NCBI GenBank assembly: GCA_021792095.1
Contig: JAJYVH010000001.1
Coordinates: forward strand, 1-64,000
Reading direction: 5' to 3'
Origin: Microcaldota archaeon
GTDB lineage: Archaea > Micrarchaeota > Micrarchaeia > Micrarchaeales > CABMGC01
Length of the DNA: 64,000 bases
Below, in pieces: positions 55,891 through 64,000 of this stretch; positions within the stretch are counted from its first letter, which is position 1, and the number at the start of each line of letters is the position of its first letter. A program made the translations under genes and the position numbers. Below the pieces are notes generated by a model, which saw only the letters and a list, made by a program, of their open reading frames with translations, was not told where the DNA came from and searched no databases.

Positions 55891-56694
55891 ATGGGCAGGT
55901 ACGCAAGGAGGCCGAAACGGCTGGGGCAGAATTTCCTGATAAACAGGGCGGTAGCCGTAGCCGAGGCGGAGCACGCAGAGGGCAAGCACGTGCTTGAGAT
56001 AGGGCCGGGCCGCGGCATGCTTACGCGCGAGCTGTGCAGGAGGGCCAGGCGGGTGGTTGCGGTGGAGCTGGACAACGACCTGTTCCGCGAACTAAAGGCG
56101 AACATGCGCGAGAGCAACCTGAGGCTGGTGAACAGCGACTTCCTGGACGCGAGCGGGAGCGAGCTGGAGCTCGGCGAGACGGACATAGTCATATCCAACA
56201 TACCGTACAGCATCTCGAGCAAGGTGATCGACTTCCTGCTCGAGCACAGGCTGCAGGCGGTGCTCTGCCTGCAGAAGGAGTTCGTGGAGCATATGACGGC
56301 GAGGGCGGGGACCAGAGGCTACTCCAGGCTCAGCGTCATGTTCCAGCTCTGCTTCTCGTACACGAGGCTCATGCGCGTGAGCAGGGGCAGCTTCAGGCCC
56401 ATCCCGAAGGTGGACTCCGAAGTGATATACGCGAAGCCCAAGGGCCGGTGCGTGAGCGGCGAGGAGAAAGGGGTGATAAACGCAATAATGCAGCACAAGA
56501 AGAAGACTGTAAGGAATGCCATACTGGACTCGCACCTCTATTTCAGGGGCATGGGCTGCGACCCCGAGGCGCTCGCCGAGCTCGTCTCGGATAAGGAAGC
56601 CAGGGTGTTCAAGCTCGAGCCCGAGCGCGTGCTGGCCCTGGCCAGGGAGCTGATCAAAGGCTGTAACGGGGCTTCTGCGCCTGCTCGAGGATGA
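55891..56694 (+). CDS. ksgA: rRNA small-subunit adenine dimethyltransferase
   Basis: RPKRLGQNFLINRAVAVAEAEHAEGKHVLEIGPGRGMLTREL; VISNIPYSISS. Confidence 0.93.
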   Translation: MGRYARRPKRLGQNFLINRAVAVAEAEHAEGKHVLEIGPGRGMLTRELCRRARRVVAVELDNDLFRELKANMRESNLRLVNSDFLDASGSELELGETDIVISNIPYSISSKVIDFLLEHRLQAVLCLQKEFVEHMTARAGTRGYSRLSVMFQLCFSYTRLMRVSRGSFRPIPKVDSEVIYAKPKGRCVSGEEKGVINAIMQHKKKTVRNAILDSHLYFRGMGCDPEALAELVSDKEARVFKLEPERVLALARELIKGCNGASAPARG

Positions 56695-57301
56695 CTGCGC
56701 CAGGCACGCTGGACGCGAACCTCTCCTCTGCTTTCTTCGCGCCCTGCTCCCCAAGCAGCGCCCTGTAGTGCATGGGCGCGTACGCCTTGGCCCTTATGCT
56801 CTTGGACGCCGCAATCGCCTCCTCGAGGTCCATGGTGTAATGGCCGCCCGCGGGGAGGAGCGCAAGGTCCGCGTTTATCCTTGACATCTCGGGCACGAAA
56901 TCCGTGTCCCCGGCGTGGTACACCCTGGTGCCGTCAACGTCTATCACATAGCCCACCCAGCCGTTGGCCCTTGGATGGAACTCCTTGCTTATGTTGTAGG
57001 CCGGCGCTGTCTCGAACCCTATGCCGGCGACGCTGTACCTCTTCCCAGGCTCTACTGCGAGCACGTCCCTGCCGCTCATCTTGCCTGCGGTCTCCACCGG
57101 CGCAACGAACTTGGTCTTCGCAGTTGCGATCTTCGCGATGTCTGGTTCGCTGAAATGGTCGAAATGCGTGTGCGTGACAAACACAACGTCTGCCTTCGGC
57201 CAGTCACCGCCGATCCTGTAGGGATCCACGTAAACGTTCCTTCCGCCTGCGCTGAACAGGAAGCCGGCGTGCTCTATCCACTTGAGGAAACTCACATCCA
57301 T
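56654..57301 (-). CDS. MBL-fold metal-dependent hydrolase (UPF0173-like)
   Basis: LKWIEHAGFLF; VFVTHTHFDHFSEPDI; VYHAGDTDFVPEM. Confidence 0.88.
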   Translation of the reverse strand: MDVSFLKWIEHAGFLFSAGGRNVYVDPYRIGGDWPKADVVFVTHTHFDHFSEPDIAKIATAKTKFVAPVETAGKMSGRDVLAVEPGKRYSVAGIGFETAPAYNISKEFHPRANGWVGYVIDVDGTRVYHAGDTDFVPEMSRINADLALLPAGGHYTMDLEEAIAASKSIRAKAYAPMHYRALLGEQGAKKAEERFASSVPGAVILEQAQKPRYSL

Positions 57302-57386
57302 GCAATCGAATGCTTTGCACATCGAAAATATTTATACGTGCCGCACTCCAGCGAGTCTTTTTATAAATGCTGAGACGAATTTGCGC

Positions 57387-58286
57387 ATGGACAGCGTAGT
57401 GGCTGTGCCGCTCGACGAGGAGCTCGCCTCTTTCGTAGGCAAGAAGGGCTCGGTGAACGGCATCGCGTTCTACAGCAGGAAGACAGCGAACGGGGTCATA
57501 ACGGCGCTCTTCCCGAGCCAGGACGAGAGCAAGCCCTATGCGCTGCCCGAGGCCTTGCTCGTCGCCTCGAAGGTTCTCGTGAGCACCAGGAACATAGACA
57601 AAAGGTTCGGTGAGGCGCTCGTCGCATGCTCCCTGCTCGACAAGGAGACGCTGTTCACTGATGACAACGACGCATCAGCGCTTGCGCGCGACGCGGGCAT
57701 AGCGGACTACAGGGCAGTATCGAAGGGCGATATCCTGGAGGCGCTCGAGGCTGGCGCGCAAGGAGGGCAGGATGGCGGAGTCAGGATAGACGTGGACAAG
57801 GCCTTCCCGGTGAAGGGCATAGGCACTGTGGTGCTGGGCATAGTGACGCGAGGCACGGTGCGCCAGCACGACAAGCTCTTCCACACCTCTGGCAGGCAGG
57901 TGAGCGTGCGCTCGATACAGAGCCAGGACGAGGACATAGAGGCGGCGGGCACCGGCACGCGGGTGGGCCTGGCGCTCAAAGACATAGAGGACAAGGAGAT
58001 AAGCAAGGGCGACGTGATCGGCGACAGACAGGTAGCGAAGCGCAGTAGCATAACGATATCGTGCAGGCAGAGCGGCATAGCCAAGGAACAGGTGGCCGAG
58101 GGCTCGGTGTACGGTGTCGCTGTCGGTTTCTCGTACTCGGAATGCGTGGTGAAGAGGGCGGACGGGCGCAATTTGGAGTTGGAACTAAGATCTAGGTTCG
58201 CGGCCGAGAAAGGCGACGACGCGCTGCTCGTCAGGAAGCAGGCTCCGCGCATATTCGCGTCAGGAAAGATTGTTGAATGCGCATGA
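57387..58286 (+). CDS. EF-Tu/SelB-like translation-factor paralogue without an intact GTPase P-loop
   Basis: FPVKGIGTVVLGIVTRGTVRQHDKLFHTSGRQVSVRSIQSQDEDIEAAGTGTRVGLALKDIEDKEISKGDVI; no GxxxxGK[ST] upstream. Confidence 0.75.
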   Translation: MDSVVAVPLDEELASFVGKKGSVNGIAFYSRKTANGVITALFPSQDESKPYALPEALLVASKVLVSTRNIDKRFGEALVACSLLDKETLFTDDNDASALARDAGIADYRAVSKGDILEALEAGAQGGQDGGVRIDVDKAFPVKGIGTVVLGIVTRGTVRQHDKLFHTSGRQVSVRSIQSQDEDIEAAGTGTRVGLALKDIEDKEISKGDVIGDRQVAKRSSITISCRQSGIAKEQVAEGSVYGVAVGFSYSECVVKRADGRNLELELRSRFAAEKGDDALLVRKQAPRIFASGKIVECA

Positions 58287-59019
58287 CACACTTATGCCAG
58301 GGGATTGGATGGCTGACGAACAAGTGAGGAAGATAGTAGTGTCCTGCATGGACAGGAGGCTGCACGAGCACATAGACAGCAAATTCAAGGACGGGGAGAC
58401 TCTCTCGCTAAGCAGCGCCGGACCATCGGAAGACTCCGTCAGGTCTGTAAGGAAGGCAGTCTTAGAGCACCCAGAAGTGGAGGCTGTGGAGCTGCTGACC
58501 CACGAGGACTGCGGCGCCTCTGGAGTCACGTACGCGGCCAAGTACGATTACAGCGCATACGCTGGGATGGGCATGAGCCAGTCTGTATTCCGGCGCATAG
58601 TCGACAGGTACGACGGCATGGCGTTCAGGGACAAGGAAGAGATCACACAGGAGAGGGGCAGGCTGCTCAGGGACAGGGTGGTGCGTGCAATAAGCAGGGT
58701 GAGCGAAGCTAAGGTGACTCTGGACCATATCGGCCTTGGAAGCATCAAGATGCCTCAGGGCGAAGGCGAACACTCGCTGCTCCTGCTTAAACCATCCACA
58801 GCGAAGTCCTCAGAGACCATGGACAGGCTGGGCCTGGAGCGGTTCTCCGCATACATAGTGCAAGCATACAACCTTCGCGACGTCATGCCCGACATAGAGA
58901 TGGCTCTGAAGGCGCCGCTGCACATCAAGAAAGTGCTCGCCGATGCGGGCCCGAACGGTTTCAGCGGCAGGGAGCTGGCGTCTCTCAGGAGGCTGGACGT
59001 GCACCCGGTACGCTTCTGA
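58270..59019 (+). CDS. Beta-carbonic anhydrase-like protein (divergent)
   Basis: VVSCMDRRL (CxDxR) and LTHEDCGA (HxxC); start uncertain (58270 or the MADEQ methionine at 58309). Confidence 0.65.
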   Translation: MLNAHDTLMPGDWMADEQVRKIVVSCMDRRLHEHIDSKFKDGETLSLSSAGPSEDSVRSVRKAVLEHPEVEAVELLTHEDCGASGVTYAAKYDYSAYAGMGMSQSVFRRIVDRYDGMAFRDKEEITQERGRLLRDRVVRAISRVSEAKVTLDHIGLGSIKMPQGEGEHSLLLLKPSTAKSSETMDRLGLERFSAYIVQAYNLRDVMPDIEMALKAPLHIKKVLADAGPNGFSGRELASLRRLDVHPVRF

Positions 59020-59081
59020 CGGCCCGGAATCGGGCTTGCGATGCAGGCCGGAGCTAAAGAATATGGCACGGGACGCATGGG

Positions 59082-60206
59082 CTAGTCCCTGAGTAGGTAG
59101 TCGTCAAGCTTCGCCATCGCCTGCTCCTTCCTCTTCCTCTGCGCCTCCAGGAATTTGTTTATCCTCTTCGCCAGGTCGTCCTTGTGCTCTCCGGCGAGCA
59201 GGGTGCCCTTGCGCTCGCCGTCGAATATCGCCTGGAGCTTCTTGTCGTCAGGCTCGAAGAGGTATTTGTAGTACTGGCAGACGGCGCACTTGTCAGGGTT
59301 CCCGCCAAGCTTCTTCTGGAGCTCGGCCGTGTCCTGCTGGCCGGTTATCGCCCTGTGCACCTTCTTCTCCACCACTTCAGGAGTGTCGCTCAGGTATATG
59401 GTGTCGTTGATGTCGCTGGCGCTGGATGACATCTTCTGCTTGCCGCTCAGGCTCGGAAGGAAGATGCTGTGCAGGATCGCTGGCTTGTAGTAGCCCAACT
59501 TGGCTATGGCGTCGCGCGCCACCCTGAAATGCACATCCTGGTCCAGGCCGAGGGGTATGAGGCAAGGCACGTTCCTGCCCAGCTGCACCGACTTTAGGAA
59601 CGCAGGCACGGCCTGCATGCTCGTGTAGAAGATGCTGCCGACGTTGTTCTCGTTCGTGAAGCCGAACGCATCCTTGACCATCGAGAAGGTTATGCGCTTG
59701 GCTACGCGCACCGCCTGCCTGTACATCGTCTTCGCGTACTCTGTATCGAAGAAGACCTTCGTCTTCTTCCTGTCGAAGCCGAGCGCAAGCACGTTTGCCG
59801 CATCGTCGTAGGCGAGCTCGTGCACGCGCTCAAGGGTAAGGCCCTCCTTTATCAGGAACTTCTCCTCGTCCGGTATCTGTATGAGCACCTCCGCCCCGAA
59901 CTTCTCCTGCAGGTGCTGCGTCATCATGAAGCTGAGCAGGTGGCCGAGCGTCATGGAGCCTGAGGGCGCTATGCCCGTATACAGGTAGAAGGGGTTGCCC
60001 TTCTCGTACTCGTCCAGCACGAAGTCAAGGTCCCTGTAACCGAAGAATATCTTGCGCCTGAACAGGTAGTGGAGCTCGCCAGTGTGCTTGCTTATGCGGT
60101 CCTCTATGCGCTTGTCTATAATGCTTATGCCGAATTTCTTCGCGTACGCCGCATAGTCCACCCTGCCCTCTACCCTGTAGGGCGTTACCTCGAAGCCATC
60201 GGCCAT
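59082..60206 (-). CDS. trpS: Tryptophanyl-tRNA synthetase
   Basis: TGIAPSGSMTLGHLLSFM; KQKMSSSASDINDTIYLSD. Confidence 0.93.
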   Translation of the reverse strand: MADGFEVTPYRVEGRVDYAAYAKKFGISIIDKRIEDRISKHTGELHYLFRRKIFFGYRDLDFVLDEYEKGNPFYLYTGIAPSGSMTLGHLLSFMMTQHLQEKFGAEVLIQIPDEEKFLIKEGLTLERVHELAYDDAANVLALGFDRKKTKVFFDTEYAKTMYRQAVRVAKRITFSMVKDAFGFTNENNVGSIFYTSMQAVPAFLKSVQLGRNVPCLIPLGLDQDVHFRVARDAIAKLGYYKPAILHSIFLPSLSGKQKMSSSASDINDTIYLSDTPEVVEKKVHRAITGQQDTAELQKKLGGNPDKCAVCQYYKYLFEPDDKKLQAIFDGERKGTLLAGEHKDDLAKRINKFLEAQRKRKEQAMAKLDDYLLRD

Positions 60207-60551
60207 GCTAACACTTCTTTGCCTAGGATTAAAATAGTATTGCCAAGCCGCACCTAGCTCGGCACAGGCAATTGCATGCCGACACTGCGCTTTTCCAGCG
60301 GGCTACTTCCTATGGACGTTCTTATAGGAACTCGCTTCTCCGGGCTCTTTATTATTTTCTGCACCTGGAGGCGAAGGTATCCTGCCTTGTAACAAAAGCC
60401 TGTACAGGCCCGCATAAAGGGACTGCGGCTGAACACCTGGCGGGAGGCGTTTCTGTTTCTCCCAAGATTCTTCGGTCATGTTACCGTAATCTCCTGTGCT
60501 TTCCGTGGTATTTAAGCATGCCCTTAAATTTATTAAAACCAAGCATGCTTG

Positions 60552-61313
60552 TTATTTTGGAACTTGTTCGTCAGCGTGCTCCGAAGATTCGGTACTCAGC
60601 CTGGCAACAGGCAAGATAATTTTTTTATCCAGAAGCGCATGCAGTTCTTCTGCCATGCCAGGCGTGCGATCGTACAAGAGCGCATCTGTTAAGAGCCATC
60701 CTGCCACTGTCATGAGCTCCTCCTTCTTGATGCCATACTTCTTGGTAAGGAGATGCGCAAGGTAGGCCGCATTCTTCTTTTTGGGCTCTGCGATCTCGTA
60801 GCGCAGTGCGATATGCCCGTGCAGCAAGGGGTGCTTGGCCCGTCTCAAAATGTCCTCGAATTCCGGGTGCCTGTCTGGATTAAGGTCTATATCTGCCGCA
60901 TACGTCTCTGCGTTCGCAGGTTCCTTATACTTAGCCAGTATGATTTTTCGGCCTAAAAGAATAGACTCGCTCTCTCGGATCACATCCAGCATATCGTTGC
61001 CCAGCTCCCTGTTCTCCCTTACGCCATCGTCTATCTTGAGTTGCGCTTCCTTCTTGCGGTCATTCAGGTCACGCAATGCTGTGACCGCGGCTCTTGCTTT
61101 CTCAAAAGCCTTTACGTCCCGCTCCAGATTTTTGTAGAGCTCTACAGCTTCTGGCCAGTTGACCAAATTTATGTCTACAACAGTTCTATTGGCATCATGG
61201 ACAGTGTGTCTCCCTGTAGCCCTCACGCCGCCGTCCTTGCCTGCGGGTTCGGTCTCGTTGCTGCTCTTTGTTTTCACGCCGCCACCATTGCCGATTGCGG
61301 TTAGACATTGCAT
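60552..61313 (-). CDS. Hypothetical protein (253 aa)
   Basis: Complete charged ORF. Confidence 0.6.
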   Translation of the reverse strand: MQCLTAIGNGGGVKTKSSNETEPAGKDGGVRATGRHTVHDANRTVVDINLVNWPEAVELYKNLERDVKAFEKARAAVTALRDLNDRKKEAQLKIDDGVRENRELGNDMLDVIRESESILLGRKIILAKYKEPANAETYAADIDLNPDRHPEFEDILRRAKHPLLHGHIALRYEIAEPKKKNAAYLAHLLTKKYGIKKEELMTVAGWLLTDALLYDRTPGMAEELHALLDKKIILPVARLSTESSEHADEQVPK

Positions 61314-61356
61314 TTGAGGTATAAAAGTAATCTGTTGAAAAACGAATCTTTTTATA

Positions 61357-61406
61357 TTTTATCATTTATAAGATATTGGATATTTGATATAGTATAAGTG
61401 ATAAAA
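61357..61406 (+). promoter_or_regulatory. Inverted repeat upstream of, and overlapping, the PadR gene start
   Basis: TTTTATCATTTATA (61357-61370) and TATAAGTGATAAAA (61393-61406), 13/14 complementary. Confidence 0.65.
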
Positions 61407-61849
61407 TGAAAGGCAGAGAATACGGTTTTGGAATGGGTTGGGGCACGCAGATGGACAGCCACTGGCGCAGGCACTTCGGGCAGAGGGGCTGGGTCAGGCC
61501 TACTGTTCTGCGGGTGCTGGAATCGGGGCCGAAGACGGGTATGGAGATAATGGAGACGATAGAGTCCATGAGCTACGGCTGGTGGAGGCCATCGCCTGGC
61601 GCAATATACCCGCTCCTCGAGCAGCTGGTCACGGAGGGCATAGCCAAGAAGGACAAGGACGGCAAGTACGAGCTCACCGCCGAGTACAGGAAGGCATACG
61701 GGCCGATGAACGACACGGAGGAGATACTGACCAACATGGAGGGCAACGCCTCGTACCTCGAGGAACTCGCGCAGGGCAACAAGAAGGAGTTCGAGGCATA
61801 CAGGACAAGGGTAGACGGCATAGCCAAGAGGCTCTCCAAGCTTGCCTGA
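61406..61849 (+). CDS. PadR-family transcriptional regulator
   Basis: VRPTVLRVLESGPKTGMEIMETIESMSYGWWRPSPGAIYPLLEQLVTEGIAKKD. Confidence 0.9.
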   Translation: MKGREYGFGMGWGTQMDSHWRRHFGQRGWVRPTVLRVLESGPKTGMEIMETIESMSYGWWRPSPGAIYPLLEQLVTEGIAKKDKDGKYELTAEYRKAYGPMNDTEEILTNMEGNASYLEELAQGNKKEFEAYRTRVDGIAKRLSKLA

Positions 61850-62432
61850 GCCGGGCGATGAATTGGCGCATACGCACACACATGCGTTTGAAAGGGCCGC
61901 AGGATACGCCGGCAGGATAGTGGAGCAGCTCGGGCTCAGGGGCGGGGAGACAGTGGCGGATTTGGGCTGCGGCATAGGCAATTTCACTATACCAATAGCG
62001 GAGCGTGTAGGCAACAAAGGCATTGTTTACGCTATAGACTCGAGCGGAGCCGCGCTCTGCGAGCTCGCCAAAAACGCGGCGTCGGGACGCAGCACCGCAG
62101 CCGAGATAAAGGCAAAGGAAGCTGACGTGTCAAACACAGGCATAGGCGCAGGCACAGTGGACATCGCCCTCTTCGCAAACGTGCTGCACGACATAAACGA
62201 CAAGCGGAGCTTCCTCGAGGAGGTGAAGCGCATACTGAAACCCGGAGGCGTCGCCGTGGACATAGACTGGAATAGGGATGCGCCGAGGGAGTTCGGCCCG
62301 CCATGGGAGATACGCATAGGCGAGCACGAGGCAGAGAAGCTGCTGCGGCAGAACGGGCTGGAGCCGGCAGGGAAGATAGACGCCGGTGAATGGCACTACG
62401 GTATAGTGCTCAAGAGGGCGGCTGTTGCATGA
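61842..62432 (+). CDS. Class I SAM-dependent methyltransferase
   Basis: VADLGCGIGNFTIPIAERVG; VDIALFANVLHDIND; TTG start overlapping padR. Confidence 0.88.
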   Translation: MPEPGDELAHTHTHAFERAAGYAGRIVEQLGLRGGETVADLGCGIGNFTIPIAERVGNKGIVYAIDSSGAALCELAKNAASGRSTAAEIKAKEADVSNTGIGAGTVDIALFANVLHDINDKRSFLEEVKRILKPGGVAVDIDWNRDAPREFGPPWEIRIGEHEAEKLLRQNGLEPAGKIDAGEWHYGIVLKRAAVA

Positions 62433-62755
62433 TAGTAGGAATACCCACGGATGACGGCAAGCACGTCAGCGACCACTTCGGCAGGTCAAGGTACATACTG
62501 GTGGCGGACACGGGGAAGCCGGGGGAGCGCAACCTTGTCGAGAACCCGCACCAGCTCGCGGAGACAGAGCAGGGCGGCCACGGAATGCTGCTCAAGATGC
62601 TCAGGGAAAGGGAAGTGCGAAGGGTGATCTGCTCCAACCTCAATCCGAGGATGCAGAAAAACCTGGAATCGCTGGGCATACAGGTGGTCAGGTGCGAGGC
62701 GTCGGCTGAGATAGAAAGCGTAATCCGCGATGATGGCGATGACGCGAGCCGATAG
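62429..62755 (+). CDS. NifX/NifB-domain protein (dinitrogenase Fe-Mo cofactor family)
   Basis: MIVGIPTDDGKHVSDHFGRSRYILV...VRRVICSNLNPRMQKNLESLGIQVV. Confidence 0.85.
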   Translation: MIVGIPTDDGKHVSDHFGRSRYILVADTGKPGERNLVENPHQLAETEQGGHGMLLKMLREREVRRVICSNLNPRMQKNLESLGIQVVRCEASAEIESVIRDDGDDASR

Positions 62756-62769
62756 GCAGCACCTCCGCC

Positions 62770-63264
62770 TCATTTGCGCCTGATTTGTTTGACGCTTATG
62801 CCGACAAGGACAGTTGCGCCCGAAAACTGCCCAGTGCCGCTTGCGTCCGCCACGAAGGGCTCAGAACTGTTACCCGCGGACCGGGGAGGGCCCACGCTGA
62901 ACAGGGGCGGGCTCTGGCCGCCCACGATGCGCACCTCTCCTTCCCCAGGCGCGCTCGCCTGCACGAGCTCGCCGTCCAGGAGCGAGAAACTCCCTGGCAC
63001 GAGCGCGTCCGCATCGTCAACCAGATAGAACGCATTTCCGCCCAGCAGCGTGCGCAGCTCCTCGTTGCGCTTGAGCGTAGCCAGCGATTCCATGAGCGAC
63101 GGCTGCCTGTACTCCAGCGCGCCAAGCTTTACGGCAGAGTCGTAATACGAATACCTGACTTCCCTGTTCGCCGGCAAGACTACGCCCACGCCGCCCAGAT
63201 TCGCGTAGTACACGGAATCTATGCGCAGCACATCGTTGGCCCTGGTTTTCAACACCATTTGCAT
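62770..63264 (-). CDS. Hypothetical protein (164 aa)
   Basis: Complete ORF. Confidence 0.55.
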   Translation of the reverse strand: MQMVLKTRANDVLRIDSVYYANLGGVGVVLPANREVRYSYYDSAVKLGALEYRQPSLMESLATLKRNEELRTLLGGNAFYLVDDADALVPGSFSLLDGELVQASAPGEGEVRIVGGQSPPLFSVGPPRSAGNSSEPFVADASGTGQFSGATVLVGISVKQIRRK

Positions 63265-63526
63265 CGCTGATTTAGCGCATCCTTGGAGGCACCTGCCTTA
63301 AATGTGTTGTGTGCAGCCATCGGTTCCGCTTCCGATAGCCGCAGGCGCAGACCGCAGCTTGGTCTCGTCTATCACGTAGCGCCTGCCGTACTTCGCCCTG
63401 CGCTTGCGCTCAGCGGCATCGTACGCAGCGTATTCGTTCCCCTTGCCCTTAACCTTAGTGGTGCCGTACGCCAGGAAGACGCGCCAGCCAAATACACTAT
63501 GCGTGAAACATTATTACTCGAAGCGG

Positions 63527-64000
63527 TCAGCCCTTCCTCACTATCTTGAAGCCGAAATTGGGGTGCTGCCACACGGCATGCAGCTGCATCAGCATAGGCA
63601 GGAGCATCTCCATGTACCGCGAAGCCTCAAGGCCTCCCAGGTCTATTATGTCGTTCCATCCGAACTTCTTCAGGAGCTCGGCCACGCGCTTCTTCGCGCT
63701 CTCGTCGTTGCCTGCAATGAATACAGTCAGCTCCTCGCCGAGCCTCTTGGGGTCCGTCATGAGCAGCGCGTTCACAGTATTCAGCGTCTTCACCACCTTG
63801 GCGTCTGGCGCGCTCGCCTGTATGCGCTCGCTCAGGGACTCGGTGTTTGAGACGAAAAGCTTCACGCCACTTGACCCCAGCTCCAGCGGGTTGCACGTGT
63901 CTATCACGATCTTGCCCCTGAAGTTCTCCGGCTTGGCCGCGCTGACCACTTCCAGGGCCGCAGCCCCATGCACGGCGAGCACCAGCATCTCGCCGAACTT
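63527..64000 (-). CDS. F420-dependent NADP oxidoreductase-like protein, 5' end beyond window
   Basis: AVHGAAALEVVSAAKPENFRGKIVIDTCNPLE; VKTLNTVNALLM; FIAGNDESAKKRVAELLKKFGWNDIIDLGGLEASRYMEMLLPM. Confidence 0.82.
   Translation of the reverse strand, partial: KFGEMLVLAVHGAAALEVVSAAKPENFRGKIVIDTCNPLELGSSGVKLFVSNTESLSERIQASAPDAKVVKTLNTVNALLMTDPKRLGEELTVFIAGNDESAKKRVAELLKKFGWNDIIDLGGLEASRYMEMLLPMLMQLHAVWQHPNFGFKIVRKG

Noticed and set aside
63300-63500. Minus-strand peptide TKVKGKGNEYAAYDAAERKRRAKYGRRYVIDETKLRSAPAAIG resembling a transposase scrap
   Set aside because: No start codon in frame and no catalytic triad; possible pseudogene remnant only.
1-64000. CRISPR array or cas genes
   Set aside because: I saw no regularly spaced direct repeats and no Cas-like ORF in the window.

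Overview
Archaeal chromosome segment, best read as DPANN/Micrarchaeota-like. It encodes GGGP synthase, Pelota, Nop5, NAC, an AglB-type oligosaccharyltransferase, TrpRS, a Tes-like radical SAM enzyme and archaeal pilin-like proteins; the lineage is inferred, not proven. Dense, mostly GC-rich housekeeping genes are interrupted by visibly AT-rich accessory DNA: a glycosyltransferase cluster at 1-5.1 kb and an island at 11.7-17.2 kb. Three tRNAs are present (Ala-TGC, Ser-CGA, Val-GAC). The strongest discovery is that the 11.7-17.2 kb island is a complete 5461-bp transposon (11693-17153). It has perfect 17-bp terminal inverted repeats, a perfect 9-bp target-site duplication (GCGCCGATT), three 13-bp iterons at the right end, one internal transposase with an N-terminal SWIM zinc finger and an IS4-type DDE core, and cargo consisting of a DUF3800 gene, an AbrB-like regulator and a BcgI-like fused restriction-methylation subunit plus specificity subunit. 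It inserted exactly at the stop codon of a glycosyltransferase gene, and its terminal repeat supplies a replacement in-frame stop. Other notable points: a candidate C/D-box sRNA beside nop5, an AglB homologue with a WPDG variant of the WWDYG motif, an NFACT protein lacking NFACT-R, an EF-Tu/SelB-like protein with no P-loop, a Tes-like protein with a tandem CxCGNHESEAG tail, AbiE and AbiEii remnants, giant and Cys-repeat surface proteins, and several small ORFs absent from the ORF track.
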